A stretch of DNA of 64,000 bases, taken from Prevotella sp. GTDB lineage: Bacteria > Bacteroidota > Bacteroidia > Bacteroidales > Bacteroidaceae. The notes below the pieces were generated by a model. It ran no database searches. It was not told where the DNA came from and worked only from the letters and a program-made list of their open reading frames with translations. Within the stretch, counting starts at the first letter, position 1. Every line of letters starts with the position of its first letter. Positions 1-8,693 of the stretch are shown piece by piece. The stretch lies in NCBI GenBank assembly GCA_017442825.1, contig JAFRYZ010000014.1:1-64000 (forward strand). The letters are read 5' to 3'. The position numbers and the translations under genes were made by a program.

Positions 1-2548
1 AGTTGGCATAACTTTCATCGTTAATAACAGTTGCTGTCCTATCATTACTGTCCAACTGATACTTCAAGCCACCAATCATGGTTTCTACGGGTTCTCCTTC
101 TGAGATTTTAGCAAACTGACTCCAACCTTTTGCCTCATAAATAGACGTTGTCCCTTCTGGTACGAACAGCGTTGCGGATGAGGGTTGATAATCATACTTC
201 TGTTCCGCAGAGCTCCAGCTTGATGAAGTAGCAAAGACGTTGGCTGCTATTTCACAAGGATTCGATTTATGAGAAATCACAGAATGCAATATAGATATTC
301 TATAGAACGCATAGTTGCCAATGTTAGTCAGTGTAGAAGGCAAAGTTATCTTCTCAAGTGCATAGCAATAAGCGAATGCATAGGGTCCTATTGACTCACA
401 GCCATTTGGAACAATTAGCTCTTTGATTCCAGAACAACTCTCAAAAGCATCGTCACCGATACTCTTAATAGATGACGGTATTGTTACAGATGATAGTTTA
501 TAACAACTATAGAAGGCTCTTTTCCCTACAGATACAACTTGGTAAGTAACTCCCTTATACTGCATCTGAGCAGGAATATTTATTGTTTTTAATTCTTTAT
601 AACTTTCATCATTAATTACCATTGCGGTCTTAATGTCAGGATATAAAAGATACTTCAGCGAATTGACAACATATTCTTTGGGTTCCCCTTCACCTATTCG
701 TGAAAACCTCGTCCACCCAGTAATGGCTTCATATTCGGACTTAGAACCTATTGGAACATAAAGAATTGCTGCCGATGGCTCAATTATAATATCAGACAGT
801 TGTTCATTCCAGTACCTGTACGAGAATGTATCATCATCAATTGTAAAGGGATGGTCGATATGGGAAATAATCATTTTAAGATTTTTACAATTCAAGAACG
901 CATCTTTTTCAATTTTAGTTAGGGTAGATGGCAAAGTTAGTTGTTCAATATAATAATTTCCCCAAAATGCTTCTTTGCCTATTCCTTTCACCGTATAGGT
1001 TGCATTATCAGCTGTAAATGTTTCTGGGATAATCACATTGGTAACATTATTGTTTACTTGCCCAATAAGAATGGCATTCTTTGTTACCTCATTACATTTG
1101 TAAATAAAGTTATCCACTATCTTTTCGACAGGTTCAGCCACTTGGATAGTTCTGGTAGCTTTGACAACTTTCCCTTCTGTATCAGAAGTTATCTTTACTT
1201 CGAATGTACCAACAGCTGTTGGGGTAAAAGAGAAAGAAGCAATACCTTTTTTCCCCGCTTCAATCGTTGCGTTTACCGATGCTGTTCTTTCCCATGTGCC
1301 ATTATTGTTTAACCAAAAATAAATTCTTTCACGTGAGGTGGTTCCTTTATTCGTTAGAGCAACTGTAATTTCCACATCTTCATTGACAATGATATCTTCT
1401 GGAATATTTAAATTGATTATAGTGTAGTCAGAAGGAGTACTTTTAGGTTCAATGTTGACTATCGCTGTTTGACCGTATGAATAACCGTCACGCCCATCTG
1501 TATAGGGATTTGCGATAGACAAAACAAAGTAGTTGTCATAAGATCCGCTCCACCCCCAGTTGATATGGAATAGTCCATTGCCGTCATAGCCGTCACAAAT
1601 AAACTGGTGACCACTACTTGAACTTTGTCCTGAATAAAGAACAGGTCTTCCTGCAGCCAATTCCTGGTATATAAGAGTTTCCCACGCATCGGAACTATAT
1701 TTGTTTCGAATAACTTCATGCATATCATCACTATAATCAAATATTTCTTTAAAAACTTCAGGATCAAGATATGCTCCAGATCCGCTTGAATTATAGTTCA
1801 TCTTCATAGCCTGTCCGCAGTACCGCATTAATTGAGCTACGGCAGTAGCCGACTCTCCTGTTTCGTCGTAATTGTAACTCTTCTTCATCTCACCCCAATT
1901 GAAATCAACAGCAGGAAGTTTTGGAAGGGGGCTGCTAAAGCTTTTAGGGGTATATGATGGAATAGAAGGACAGTGCTCCGGCCATTTATAGTAATACAGC
2001 ACCTGAGCCAAGGCTGTAGCAACACATCCTGTGATGTATCGATCTTTTGTATTAGGATTTATCGGACATTGAAGATTGTATGGCGAAAGTTGGTCCCATT
2101 TACTTTGAAGAAGTGGTAGGATTGGAGAAGCGGATGTAGTTACCGTTTTCCGAACTTCCGCAAGACCTTCTTCAATACTGGTTATTTGACTGGCATAGCT
2201 GTCTAACCAATAACGAAAATTATCAGGGATATTTGTAATGTCCAGACTATCTTTCTCCGAATAGCCGAGTATTGGTGTTGTACGATTATCACCAGATACA
2301 ATCACAAAGCCCCCACCTTGCCTGTTAAAGATGTAATAACTGTAGCCTCCATTAGTGGCTTTAGCTTTATGTGCCAAAGTCAAATCTGATTGTTCTCTTG
2401 AAGGGTTGTCGCTCTTAGCCTGTTGGCTTGTTCTTCTTGACTGGAGGAACTGTTGAGCAATACTTTCTGCTTCCTGCTCTGTTCTGTTTTGTGCATGTAA
2501 ACAGAAGCAGAAAGAAAATGCGATTAGGAATAAATAAACTTTTTTCAT
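1..2548 (-). CDS. C10-family (streptopain-like) cysteine peptidase fused to BspA-type LRR repeats, 3' end cut by window
   Basis: The reading frame is open from the ATG at 2548 to the window edge, so the C-terminus is missing. A signal peptide (MKKVYLFLIAFSFCFCLHAQ) is followed by a Spi-like propeptide (about residues 20-130). The peptidase domain follows: catalytic Cys175 in GCVATALAQVLYYYKWP and His314 in SSSGHQFICDGYD, then NWGWSG, which is the streptopain (MEROPS C10) pattern. After about residue 370 come Ig-like sequence and BspA/LRR_5-type repeats such as SVTIPSSIKSIGDDAFESC. Family knowledge: C10 enzymes are secreted cysteine proteases (SpeB, interpain, prtT). Inference: the LRR part anchors or targets the protease at the cell surface or to host protein. 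It is the last visible gene of the operon starting near 6210; 24 nt separate it from the upstream gene. Confidence 0.9.
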   Translation of the reverse strand, partial: MKKVYLFLIAFSFCFCLHAQNRTEQEAESIAQQFLQSRRTSQQAKSDNPSREQSDLTLAHKAKATNGGYSYYIFNRQGGGFVIVSGDNRTTPILGYSEKDSLDITNIPDNFRYWLDSYASQITSIEEGLAEVRKTVTTSASPILPLLQSKWDQLSPYNLQCPINPNTKDRYITGCVATALAQVLYYYKWPEHCPSIPSYTPKSFSSPLPKLPAVDFNWGEMKKSYNYDETGESATAVAQLMRYCGQAMKMNYNSSGSGAYLDPEVFKEIFDYSDDMHEVIRNKYSSDAWETLIYQELAAGRPVLYSGQSSSSGHQFICDGYDGNGLFHINWGWSGSYDNYFVLSIANPYTDGRDGYSYGQTAIVNIEPKSTPSDYTIINLNIPEDIIVNEDVEITVALTNKGTTSRERIYFWLNNNGTWERTASVNATIEAGKKGIASFSFTPTAVGTFEVKITSDTEGKVVKATRTIQVAEPVEKIVDNFIYKCNEVTKNAILIGQVNNNVTNVIIPETFTADNATYTVKGIGKEAFWGNYYIEQLTLPSTLTKIEKDAFLNCKNLKMIISHIDHPFTIDDDTFSYRYWNEQLSDIIIEPSAAILYVPIGSKSEYEAITGWTRFSRIGEGEPKEYVVNSLKYLLYPDIKTAMVINDESYKELKTINIPAQMQYKGVTYQVVSVGKRAFYSCYKLSSVTIPSSIKSIGDDAFESCSGIKELIVPNGCESIGPYAFAYCYALEKITLPSTLTNIGNYAFYRISILHSVISHKSNPCEIAANVFATSSSWSSAEQKYDYQPSSATLFVPEGTTSIYEAKGWSQFAKISEGEPVETMIGGLKYQLDSNDRTATVINDESYAN

Positions 2549-2572
2549 AATATGCTAATAAAGATTTATACA

Positions 2573-4063
2573 TTATTTCATTATCATCTTTTTAGATGTT
2601 CCATTGCTTTTACGGATGATGTTCAGTCCTTTTTTGTAGTTATCAATATGTTGACCATTGAGATTATAAATTTTATCAATATAGTCTATTGTGAATTTAG
2701 CAGTTGAGAAGTCTGATGTTGATTTGTTTGTAAAATAACCAGGTGAAGACTCTCCATTATCAACACGTGCATAAAGATAATCTTCATGAGTGCTTATGTA
2801 TGGGGTGCCTTGTTCTCCGATAAGTTTATAACAACCATAGAACATTCCTCTACTATATGTAACAGATTTTGTGTCCCATTTATCACTAACATAAATTGTT
2901 CTTAAGTTCTCACAAGCGTAAAACATATCTCCCATGTTTTCTACTTTTCTTGTATCAAAAGAACTCAAGTCTAAGGCTTCCAATGTTTTACAGGAAGCAA
3001 ACATACCAGACAGACTTTTTGCGTTTAATGGATTGAAACTACCAAACTTAATTTCTTTCAAAGCTGTGCATCCAAAAAACATTTGAAACATAGAATTACC
3101 ATAAGCACTCGATGCATCAAAACTGCTTAAATCTATGCTATACAGGCTAGAGCAATTCATAAACATTTGCCACAACTCTGTAACTTTTGATGTGTCAAAA
3201 TTGCTTAAGTCAATTGCATTTAAGCTTGAGCATCCAGAGAACATTCCACACATTAAGGTGACATTTTGGGTATTGAAAGTACTAACATCAAGGCTGGTCA
3301 GAGAAGAACAACCCATAAACATTCCTCCCATATACTCGACCTTATCTGTATGCAGATATTCCAAATTGATAACGTTTACAAGATTCTTGCAGCTGTGGAA
3401 CCACAATTCGGTACTGGTAACGCCATAGTATTTATCAAACGATTTATCAAAAACGACAGTGGTGATATTATCGTGATATTTGTACCAACCAATTTCATCA
3501 TGATCAACGAATGGACCAATATCCATCCCACTACGATTATCTTTATTTTTGTCATAGTAAAATGTCAGTATTGTGTTGTCTTCATTTAATGCAGCATAAG
3601 CCTCGTCAATTGGAACGTGTATGGTATATGTAATAGTTTTAGAATTAACATTTTGTACTTTTATGCCATTCTTATTTGTATATAGCCATATATATTCTAC
3701 TTTAACAGAAAATATGTGGGTTCCTCCTTCATTGGCTTTAAGAGTGTAAGTATTATAATTATAAGGATAATTAGTAATGGTTCCATTAGGGTGAGAATTG
3801 CCAGACACTTTCCACGTAGTAACAGAGAATACCGTCTTGTCATTCTTCTTCCCATCTACATACCACGTGAGAAAATCTCCATAAGGTAAAAGACTACCTG
3901 TTGCAGATTTATTTTCAGCGCAAAAATCAGTCCATGGGTTTATTTTCATTTGTTCTCCTACCATAAGTGTTTTTTCTATATTTACACTCTTAGGACTGGT
4001 TTGTGCGAGAACGTTAAAAATAGTGGTAAATATAAATAGTATAAGAACATATATCTTTCTCAT
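2573..4063 (-). CDS. Secreted BspA-like protein with DUF285-type repeats
   Basis: The 496-residue product has a signal peptide (MRKIYVLILFIFTTIFNVLAQ), an N-terminal beta-rich region to about residue 165, then about nine 23-25-residue repeats of the form 'LxSLDVSTFNTQNVTLMxGMFxGCSSL' (about residues 185-430). That is the DUF285/BspA surface-repeat pattern. The last 45 residues (IYNLNGQHIDNYKKGLNIIRKSNGTSKKMIMK region) match the C-terminal tail common on secreted Prevotella proteins, probably a secretion or surface-attachment signal. No enzyme motif is visible. It sits between the MORN gene (26 nt upstream) and the C10 peptidase (24 nt downstream), so co-transcription is likely. A role in adhesion is inferred from the family only. 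Confidence 0.85.
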   Translation of the reverse strand: MRKIYVLILFIFTTIFNVLAQTSPKSVNIEKTLMVGEQMKINPWTDFCAENKSATGSLLPYGDFLTWYVDGKKNDKTVFSVTTWKVSGNSHPNGTITNYPYNYNTYTLKANEGGTHIFSVKVEYIWLYTNKNGIKVQNVNSKTITYTIHVPIDEAYAALNEDNTILTFYYDKNKDNRSGMDIGPFVDHDEIGWYKYHDNITTVVFDKSFDKYYGVTSTELWFHSCKNLVNVINLEYLHTDKVEYMGGMFMGCSSLTSLDVSTFNTQNVTLMCGMFSGCSSLNAIDLSNFDTSKVTELWQMFMNCSSLYSIDLSSFDASSAYGNSMFQMFFGCTALKEIKFGSFNPLNAKSLSGMFASCKTLEALDLSSFDTRKVENMGDMFYACENLRTIYVSDKWDTKSVTYSRGMFYGCYKLIGEQGTPYISTHEDYLYARVDNGESSPGYFTNKSTSDFSTAKFTIDYIDKIYNLNGQHIDNYKKGLNIIRKSNGTSKKMIMK

Positions 4064-4089
4064 AATTCTTCTACATTTTAGGTTAATAG

Positions 4090-4953
4090 TTATTTACGTC
4101 TTGCTTTCCCCGCAGGCCTCTTTGTTGCAGGTGCTGCCTTCTTGGGTTCGGTATAGGTTCCTTTTTCAAAAGTTTGAACCAGTTCACCATTTTTAAAAAT
4201 ACCTTTTACATATTTCTTGTCATTAAGCACATACATAGTGCCTTCACCTTCCCATTCTCCGTTTTTAAAATGTCCTACATACTTTAGTCCTTCATCCTTC
4301 AGTACCATCGTCCCTATCCCTTCAGGTAAATCATTAAAAAAATCACCAGTATAGCTCACGCCTAAAGTACTCGTGTATGTACCTTTTCCTTGCATCTTGT
4401 TATTCTGAAACTCTCCTACATATTTCTCACCATTTTTTTGTATTAACGTACCCTTTCCATGCATATCACCATTTACAAATTCTCCTACATACTTATCTCC
4501 ATTCGCAAACGTCAATGTTCCTTTTCCGCTTATTTGACCATTAGCAAAAGTGCCTACATATTTATTGCCATTATTCATGATCAGCGTTCCCTGACCGTGC
4601 ATCTTTCCATTCTTGAAATTGCCCTTGTAAGTACCATCGCTATACTGCTTGGTATGGAAGCCATTTAGGGGTGCTGACTGGTTGGGTGTACTGGTCGCAG
4701 AAGAAGAACCTCCTAATAGTCCTTTTACAAATCCGCCAATGAAATGATCCATGAGGTCACCGCCGCCACTTCCACCACCGCCTCTGCAACTATAGCAAAG
4801 ACCAGTTCCGCCACAACGAGTACAGTTTTCACGGTCAATCCCATTGCCGCATCCGTTGCATTCACCCGTGCCATTGCAGATATTACACGTTCCCTGTCCC
4901 CAAACAGGTAGTACTGCAAATATCAACATTAAAAAAAACAGTTGCTTTTTCAT
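4090..4953 (-). CDS. Secreted protein with DnaJ-type Cys-rich zinc motif and MORN repeats
   Basis: The 287-residue product starts with a signal peptide (MKKQLFFLMLIFAVLPVWGQ). Residues about 22-60 contain four CxxC(x)GxG-type motifs (CNICNGTG, CNGCGNG, CTRCGGTG, CYSCRGGG), which is the zinc-binding pattern of DnaJ. A glycine-rich linker follows, then six to seven MORN repeats (pattern NGDKYVGEFVNGDMHGKGTL) from about residue 105 to 255, and a basic Lys/Arg/Ala tail. MORN repeats usually bind lipids or proteins at membranes. The combination of a DnaJ-like zinc cluster and MORN repeats is shared with the gene at 6299-8308. It is the second gene of the LamG-MORN-DUF285-C10 operon. A stem-loop lies in the 66-nt gap upstream. 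Function unknown. Confidence 0.85.
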   Translation of the reverse strand: MKKQLFFLMLIFAVLPVWGQGTCNICNGTGECNGCGNGIDRENCTRCGGTGLCYSCRGGGGSGGGDLMDHFIGGFVKGLLGGSSSATSTPNQSAPLNGFHTKQYSDGTYKGNFKNGKMHGQGTLIMNNGNKYVGTFANGQISGKGTLTFANGDKYVGEFVNGDMHGKGTLIQKNGEKYVGEFQNNKMQGKGTYTSTLGVSYTGDFFNDLPEGIGTMVLKDEGLKYVGHFKNGEWEGEGTMYVLNDKKYVKGIFKNGELVQTFEKGTYTEPKKAAPATKRPAGKARRK

Positions 4954-4975
4954 GATAGTTTTGGTTTATTAGTTT

Positions 4976-5005
4976 CCCTGTTCACACCCGGAGGTGCAAA
5001 CAGGG
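4976..5005 (-). promoter_or_regulatory. Intercistronic stem-loop
   Basis: The gap between the LamG and MORN genes holds an interrupted palindrome: CCCTGTT and AACAGGG pair at the base and CACC with GGTG above, around a CGGA loop. No U-run follows on the minus strand, so an RNA-processing or stability element is more likely than a terminator. Confidence 0.5.
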
Positions 5006-5019
5006 ATGAATTGTTGTTT

Positions 5020-5823
5020 TTATTGTCTCTCATAGTTATAGAGGCTCTGCACCTCTGTGTCGGTAAGGGCTACGCCATGAACGCGGATATTATCAACCTT
5101 CATGGAGCTACTCATGATACCATTAGCTATTCCTCCTACGCCAGTAAGTTCTCCATGAGCTTTGGTCTTAGACGAGTGAGTGGCATTACCTGCCAAAGAA
5201 CCGTCTATGTAGAAGTTAATCTTATTGTTGGCAAAGGTAGCAGTCAGCATGTGCCAAGTGTTTGATTGGTAACTCGTTGCTTTCGGTCCCAACCTTACGG
5301 ATGTATCAAAGATTTCCTCAGTACCATCTGCCATGAAATAGTTGGAGCCGTCAACAAAAAGACGGGGAGACCCCCTAAAAGTGTCACCCTTAAAAGTTGA
5401 CACGAACAAGGCACCCCCTCCGAAGTCCTTCACCCACATGCTGATTGAAAATGTGGAATAGTCTTCTACTGCGTTTTTTGGAATCTTGAAGTATTCGTTA
5501 TCCATAATTTGCAGTGCCTGCCCTTTCCCGTTGGGTGTGTCAGTTATGAAAAGGGAATAGTCACCGATGATGATTCCGTTATTCGACGGATTCTTGGAGT
5601 TGTTGCCCGTACCGTCATCGAAGGTGAAATAATCTATCAACCCTCGGTTGTAGTTGTTGGATACCTCGCCACCACTACCGCTGCCAGAGCCGCCGCTTCC
5701 TCCCGACCCACCGCCAGGAATGACACTACTGCTATTGCCTTTACCATTGTCATCGTCATTACCGTTACAGCCTCCGACTCCTGCTGCAAGAAACAATGCT
5801 GCAAATAATAAATGTTTAATCAT
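5020..5823 (-). CDS. LamG/concanavalin-A-like domain lipoprotein
   Basis: The 267-residue product begins with a lipoprotein signal (MIKHLLFAALFLAAGVGGC, acylated Cys about residue 19), then a Gly/Ser/Asn-rich tether to about residue 55. The rest is one LamG-like jelly-roll domain: DYFTFDDG at its start, SISMWVKD, FVDGSNYF, NTWHMLTATFANNKINFYIDGS and the closing VDNIRVHGVALTDTEVQSLYNYE. Such domains bind glycans or act as structural modules. The Gly-Asp-Asn tail after the Cys suits a surface-exposed lipoprotein, since acidic residues near the Cys act as export signals in Bacteroidetes. First gene of the operon, directly behind leader RNA copy A. No catalytic residues visible. Confidence 0.85.
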   Translation of the reverse strand: MIKHLLFAALFLAAGVGGCNGNDDDNGKGNSSSVIPGGGSGGSGGSGSGSGGEVSNNYNRGLIDYFTFDDGTGNNSKNPSNNGIIIGDYSLFITDTPNGKGQALQIMDNEYFKIPKNAVEDYSTFSISMWVKDFGGGALFVSTFKGDTFRGSPRLFVDGSNYFMADGTEEIFDTSVRLGPKATSYQSNTWHMLTATFANNKINFYIDGSLAGNATHSSKTKAHGELTGVGGIANGIMSSSMKVDNIRVHGVALTDTEVQSLYNYERQ

Positions 5824-6210
5824 AACTTTTGTTGTTTTTGTGTCTTGCAGCAGCCCAAACGAAGACGGTTTTCATGTTAAAGGTTATCAGTCAGGCATAG
5901 ATATGAAAAAAGCGGGGCAACTGTACCTGTTGCTTGTCCCGCTACTCAAGACCTCTGCGTTGCCACCTCTCTGTAAGAGCCAACAACGCAGAAGCCAACA
6001 TCTAATGCATATACAAAAAGCTATTTCTTCCTTTTGAGGGAAAGCTATTTATACATACACTCAGACAGACATCTATCGTTGCATTGCTCTTTGAATGAGT
6101 ATGGAGTTTGCGAAGTTCCGAATAGCAAGAGCAAAGCGTCAGATAAACGCTTTTCCATGATTTATGCGCCCACCATCAACTCTGCTGTTTACAGCTTTGT
6201 TGGATGATGG
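5824..6210 (-). ncRNA. Conserved structured leader RNA, copy A (5' UTR of the LamG operon)
   Basis: This 387-nt stretch on the minus strand is similar to copies at 8309-8687 and 51433-51817. In transcript order: a 5' hairpin (GCCCATCATCCAAC pairing with GTTGATGGTGGGC, 6170-6210), an invariant hairpin at 6133-6153 (arms AAAGCG/CGCTTT, loop TTTATCTGA), the conserved ACGATAGATG segment, a helix TTCTGCGTTG/CAACGCAGAG, the terminator at 5906-5942, and a tail of about 80 nt ending at the start codon of the LamG gene. Inference: a cis-acting attenuator, or a small RNA with read-through. It may belong to a described Bacteroidales RNA motif; this needs a covariance search. Confidence 0.75.
5906..5942 (-). 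terminator. Intrinsic terminator inside leader copy A
   Basis: On the minus strand GCGGG pairs with CCCGC around an inner hairpin and is followed by a U-run. The same structure is in copies B and C, upstream of the start codon each time, as expected for transcription attenuation. Confidence 0.75.
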
Positions 6211-6216
6211 GCACTG

Positions 6217-6247
6217 CAAAGATAAGTATTCTCTATTGGAAAGCAAA
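6217..6247 (-). promoter_or_regulatory. Bacteroidetes-type promoter of leader copy A
   Basis: On the minus strand there is a -33 TTTG (6244-6247), 19 bp, then the -7 box TATCTTTG (6217-6224). Spacing and -7 box are identical in copies B and C. Confidence 0.8.
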
Positions 6248-6298
6248 ATTATTTCGTACTTTTTTGACGAAGTTGGCATATTCTTCGTTCCTTTTCTT

Positions 6299-8308
6299 TT
6301 ATTTCGACAGGAACTTCGACAGCTTATCTAAAAAAGAGGGACTTTTGTTGGATTTGGATTTATACTCATATTCATCGTTTTTCTTTTTCCACTTTCCTTC
6401 GTCATACTTGACAGTCAGTTTGTTGTCACTCCACATTCCATATTCGTATTTCTTGTTGCTATATCGCATAGTACCCTTTCCAAGGCGTTTGCCACGAGAA
6501 AATTCACCAATGTAACTGTCGCCGTTTGTCCAGGTGTATATACCATTTCCATGCATCTTCCCGTCCTTCATATCTCCAAGGTATTTATCCCCATTAGCAT
6601 AAGTAAACTCCCCAAAGTCACCTGGCTGTCCGTACTTAAACTTACTAAATAGCTTATCTCCATTTGCAAACATATATGTTCCACGTCCATTTGGCAAGCC
6701 GAAAATCATTTTGCCGTCGTAAGTGTCTCCGTTATCATATTTTATTTTGCCATTCTTTTCTTTGAGGTCTTCGTCTGTGAAGCTGCCACTTTCTTTGGTT
6801 TCAACAATTTCACCGTTCTTCCATGTGCCTTTGACATAATTGTGTGTACTTGCATAATACCAAGTTCCCGAACCTTCTGGACGGGCTCCTCCATAGCCCA
6901 CATAGATGTCACCGTTCTTATACTTCACCACACCTTGTTTTGAAAAGTCCATTTGCCCCATTCCTTTGAACTCCCAATACATCATAGTACCATCTTTCAA
7001 TGTAAGCTCGCCTGCACCGTCAGGGAAATTGATGACTATATTCCCACGGAAAACATCTCCATTATCATACCTATACTCACCTTTCCCATTGAGGGAATAC
7101 AGCCCTTCAAAGTCAACAGCACTCGAACTGAAGTCACCATAAGCAGTTCCGATACCTATATTTCTACTGCCTTTCCCTGGTTTCCCGTCTGTAAAATTGC
7201 CTTTGAAAACACCACCATTGGTTCCGAGCAGTTTTCCATATCCGCTGTATTTCCCATTTCTAATGACACCTATGTATTGTGTTCCATCATAATTCCACAG
7301 TGCTCTGGCCTCAGAAAACTTTCCATCGCTTCCTATTGTTCCTGCATTTCTGTCGCATAGCATACCTCTGTCCCCCTGTTTTATTGGCAATCCTCTCAAC
7401 ATGCCGCGAATTACTGCCTTATCATCTTTCCATAATCCAGTATAGCATTCTCCGTTATTCCATATAAATCGCCCCCAACCATTGCGTTTGCCATTGGTCA
7501 GATGACCTTCATATATGCCATTTCCATAGTGTTTTATCTGCCATCCATTAGAACCTGTAGTCTTTTGGTAAGTATTACTTTGCGATTTTCCTTTGGCAGC
7601 AAGCCCTTGTGCAATTGACATTCCGTCACTTAACATCCTTCCGCCGTCATAACCAGTACCCTTGCATTTATAACATTGTGCACCATTATATCTTCCGCTT
7701 CCCAGACACAAAGTACATTCGTGCCCCAACATTACACCAGCCATCATTCCTGCAATAGGGGTCAATATCTTATCTACCTTTTCCTGATGAATTTGCATAC
7801 ATTCGTCAAGCGTCGTAAACCCTTGTTCGTAGAATACTACGGCATCGCTCGTTCCTACAAAAAAATTAATGAAGCCAAACTCACAATTATCAGCATTTGG
7901 CCTCGTGGGATTTGCAATCATGCGAGATGCTGCTATCTTGAATCGGTTGACCAACACTTTCTTCACGGCTTCTGCCCTTGCAATAGCTAATTGCTGAAAG
8001 TTGGTGTTGCCAGAAGCAGAACCTTCTATCACTATTTTCACATTTGGATGGCTGCGCATGAACTTGGCTACATCTTCAAGGCTGCCCATACTCGATGCGG
8101 GAACAGTGGTTTGTCCTGCTTGAAATTTTACCACACATGGCAGATAGTCACCTATCTCACCATAATAAATAGGATCATTTCGGACGATTTCTGTGGTGGT
8201 GTTTCTGTTAGAAGCAGAACGGCTTTTTCCGCTTGCTTTCTTGGATTGTGCAAAACTGCTTAACGAGATGCTTGCCAGCAAACATGACAATAGGATTGTT
8301 CTAATCAT
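6299..8308 (-). CDS. Secreted OmpA-domain protein with DnaJ-type zinc motif and many MORN repeats
   Basis: Start taken at 8308 (MIRTILLSCLLASISLSSFAQ, signal peptide), because the frame upstream runs back into the conserved leader RNA. The product is 669 residues. About residues 50-160 resemble an OmpA-like peptidoglycan-binding domain (FQAGQTTVPASSM, VKIVIEGSASGNTNFQQLAIARAEAVKKVL). Two Cys motifs follow (CTLCLGSGR, CYKCKGTGYDGG), the DnaJ-type zinc pattern. About 12-15 MORN repeats (for example NGDTYDGKMIFGLPNGRGTYMF) fill the rest, ending in a Lys/Ser-rich tail. Inference: a periplasmic or outer-membrane scaffold bound to the cell wall. It shares the zinc-MORN layout with the gene at 4090-4953 and the same type of leader, but has its own promoter. 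Confidence 0.85.
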   Translation of the reverse strand: MIRTILLSCLLASISLSSFAQSKKASGKSRSASNRNTTTEIVRNDPIYYGEIGDYLPCVVKFQAGQTTVPASSMGSLEDVAKFMRSHPNVKIVIEGSASGNTNFQQLAIARAEAVKKVLVNRFKIAASRMIANPTRPNADNCEFGFINFFVGTSDAVVFYEQGFTTLDECMQIHQEKVDKILTPIAGMMAGVMLGHECTLCLGSGRYNGAQCYKCKGTGYDGGRMLSDGMSIAQGLAAKGKSQSNTYQKTTGSNGWQIKHYGNGIYEGHLTNGKRNGWGRFIWNNGECYTGLWKDDKAVIRGMLRGLPIKQGDRGMLCDRNAGTIGSDGKFSEARALWNYDGTQYIGVIRNGKYSGYGKLLGTNGGVFKGNFTDGKPGKGSRNIGIGTAYGDFSSSAVDFEGLYSLNGKGEYRYDNGDVFRGNIVINFPDGAGELTLKDGTMMYWEFKGMGQMDFSKQGVVKYKNGDIYVGYGGARPEGSGTWYYASTHNYVKGTWKNGEIVETKESGSFTDEDLKEKNGKIKYDNGDTYDGKMIFGLPNGRGTYMFANGDKLFSKFKYGQPGDFGEFTYANGDKYLGDMKDGKMHGNGIYTWTNGDSYIGEFSRGKRLGKGTMRYSNKKYEYGMWSDNKLTVKYDEGKWKKKNDEYEYKSKSNKSPSFLDKLSKFLSK

Positions 8309-8687
8309 GATATTATGTCCTTTTAGAGTCTTGCAGCAGCCCAGACGAAGACGGTAAAGATTAACGTTTAGGCATAGATATGAAAAAAGCGGGGCAACTG
8401 TACCTGTTACTCGTCCCGCTATTCGAGGCCTTCGCATTGCCCACTCACTGTAGAACGAGCAACGTAGAAGCCCACGCCGAATGCTATATACAGAATGCCC
8501 TCTTTCCCCTTTGGGCGTGGGCTGGTATATATCACCCTGACAGGCATCTATCGTTGCCTTGTCCTATGACAGTGAGTGGAGTTTGCGAAGTTCCGAATAG
8601 TCAAGAACAAAGCGTCAGATAAACGCTTATCCAATAAATATGCGCCCAACGACTCGGCTGCACAACAGGTAACATTTAAGTGTATGG
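8309..8687 (-). ncRNA. Conserved structured leader RNA, copy B (5' UTR of the OmpA-MORN gene)
   Basis: A 379-nt minus-strand leader homologous to copies A and C. The 5' hairpin pairs ACGCCCA with TGGGCGC. The second hairpin is at 8609-8629 with the same loop. The ACGATAGATG segment is present. A long helix pairs GCCCACGCC with GGCGTGGGC, and the next helix pairs CTACGTTGC with GCAATGCG. The terminator is at 8383-8419. The tail to the ATG keeps the GGGCTGCTGCAAGAC motif but lacks the ATG of the small ORF seen in copies A and C. Confidence 0.75.
8383..8419 (-). terminator. Intrinsic terminator inside leader copy B
   Basis: Minus-strand GCGGG ... CCCGC stem with the inner GTAAC/GTTGC helix, then a run of six U. 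The core sequence is nearly identical to copies A and C. Confidence 0.75.
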
Positions 8688-8693
8688 GCGTTG

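Noticed and set aside
8309..8437. N-terminal extension of the OmpA-MORN protein into the leader
   Set aside because: The extra residues are encoded by the conserved leader RNA including its terminator, while the ATG at 8308 starts a perfect signal peptide.
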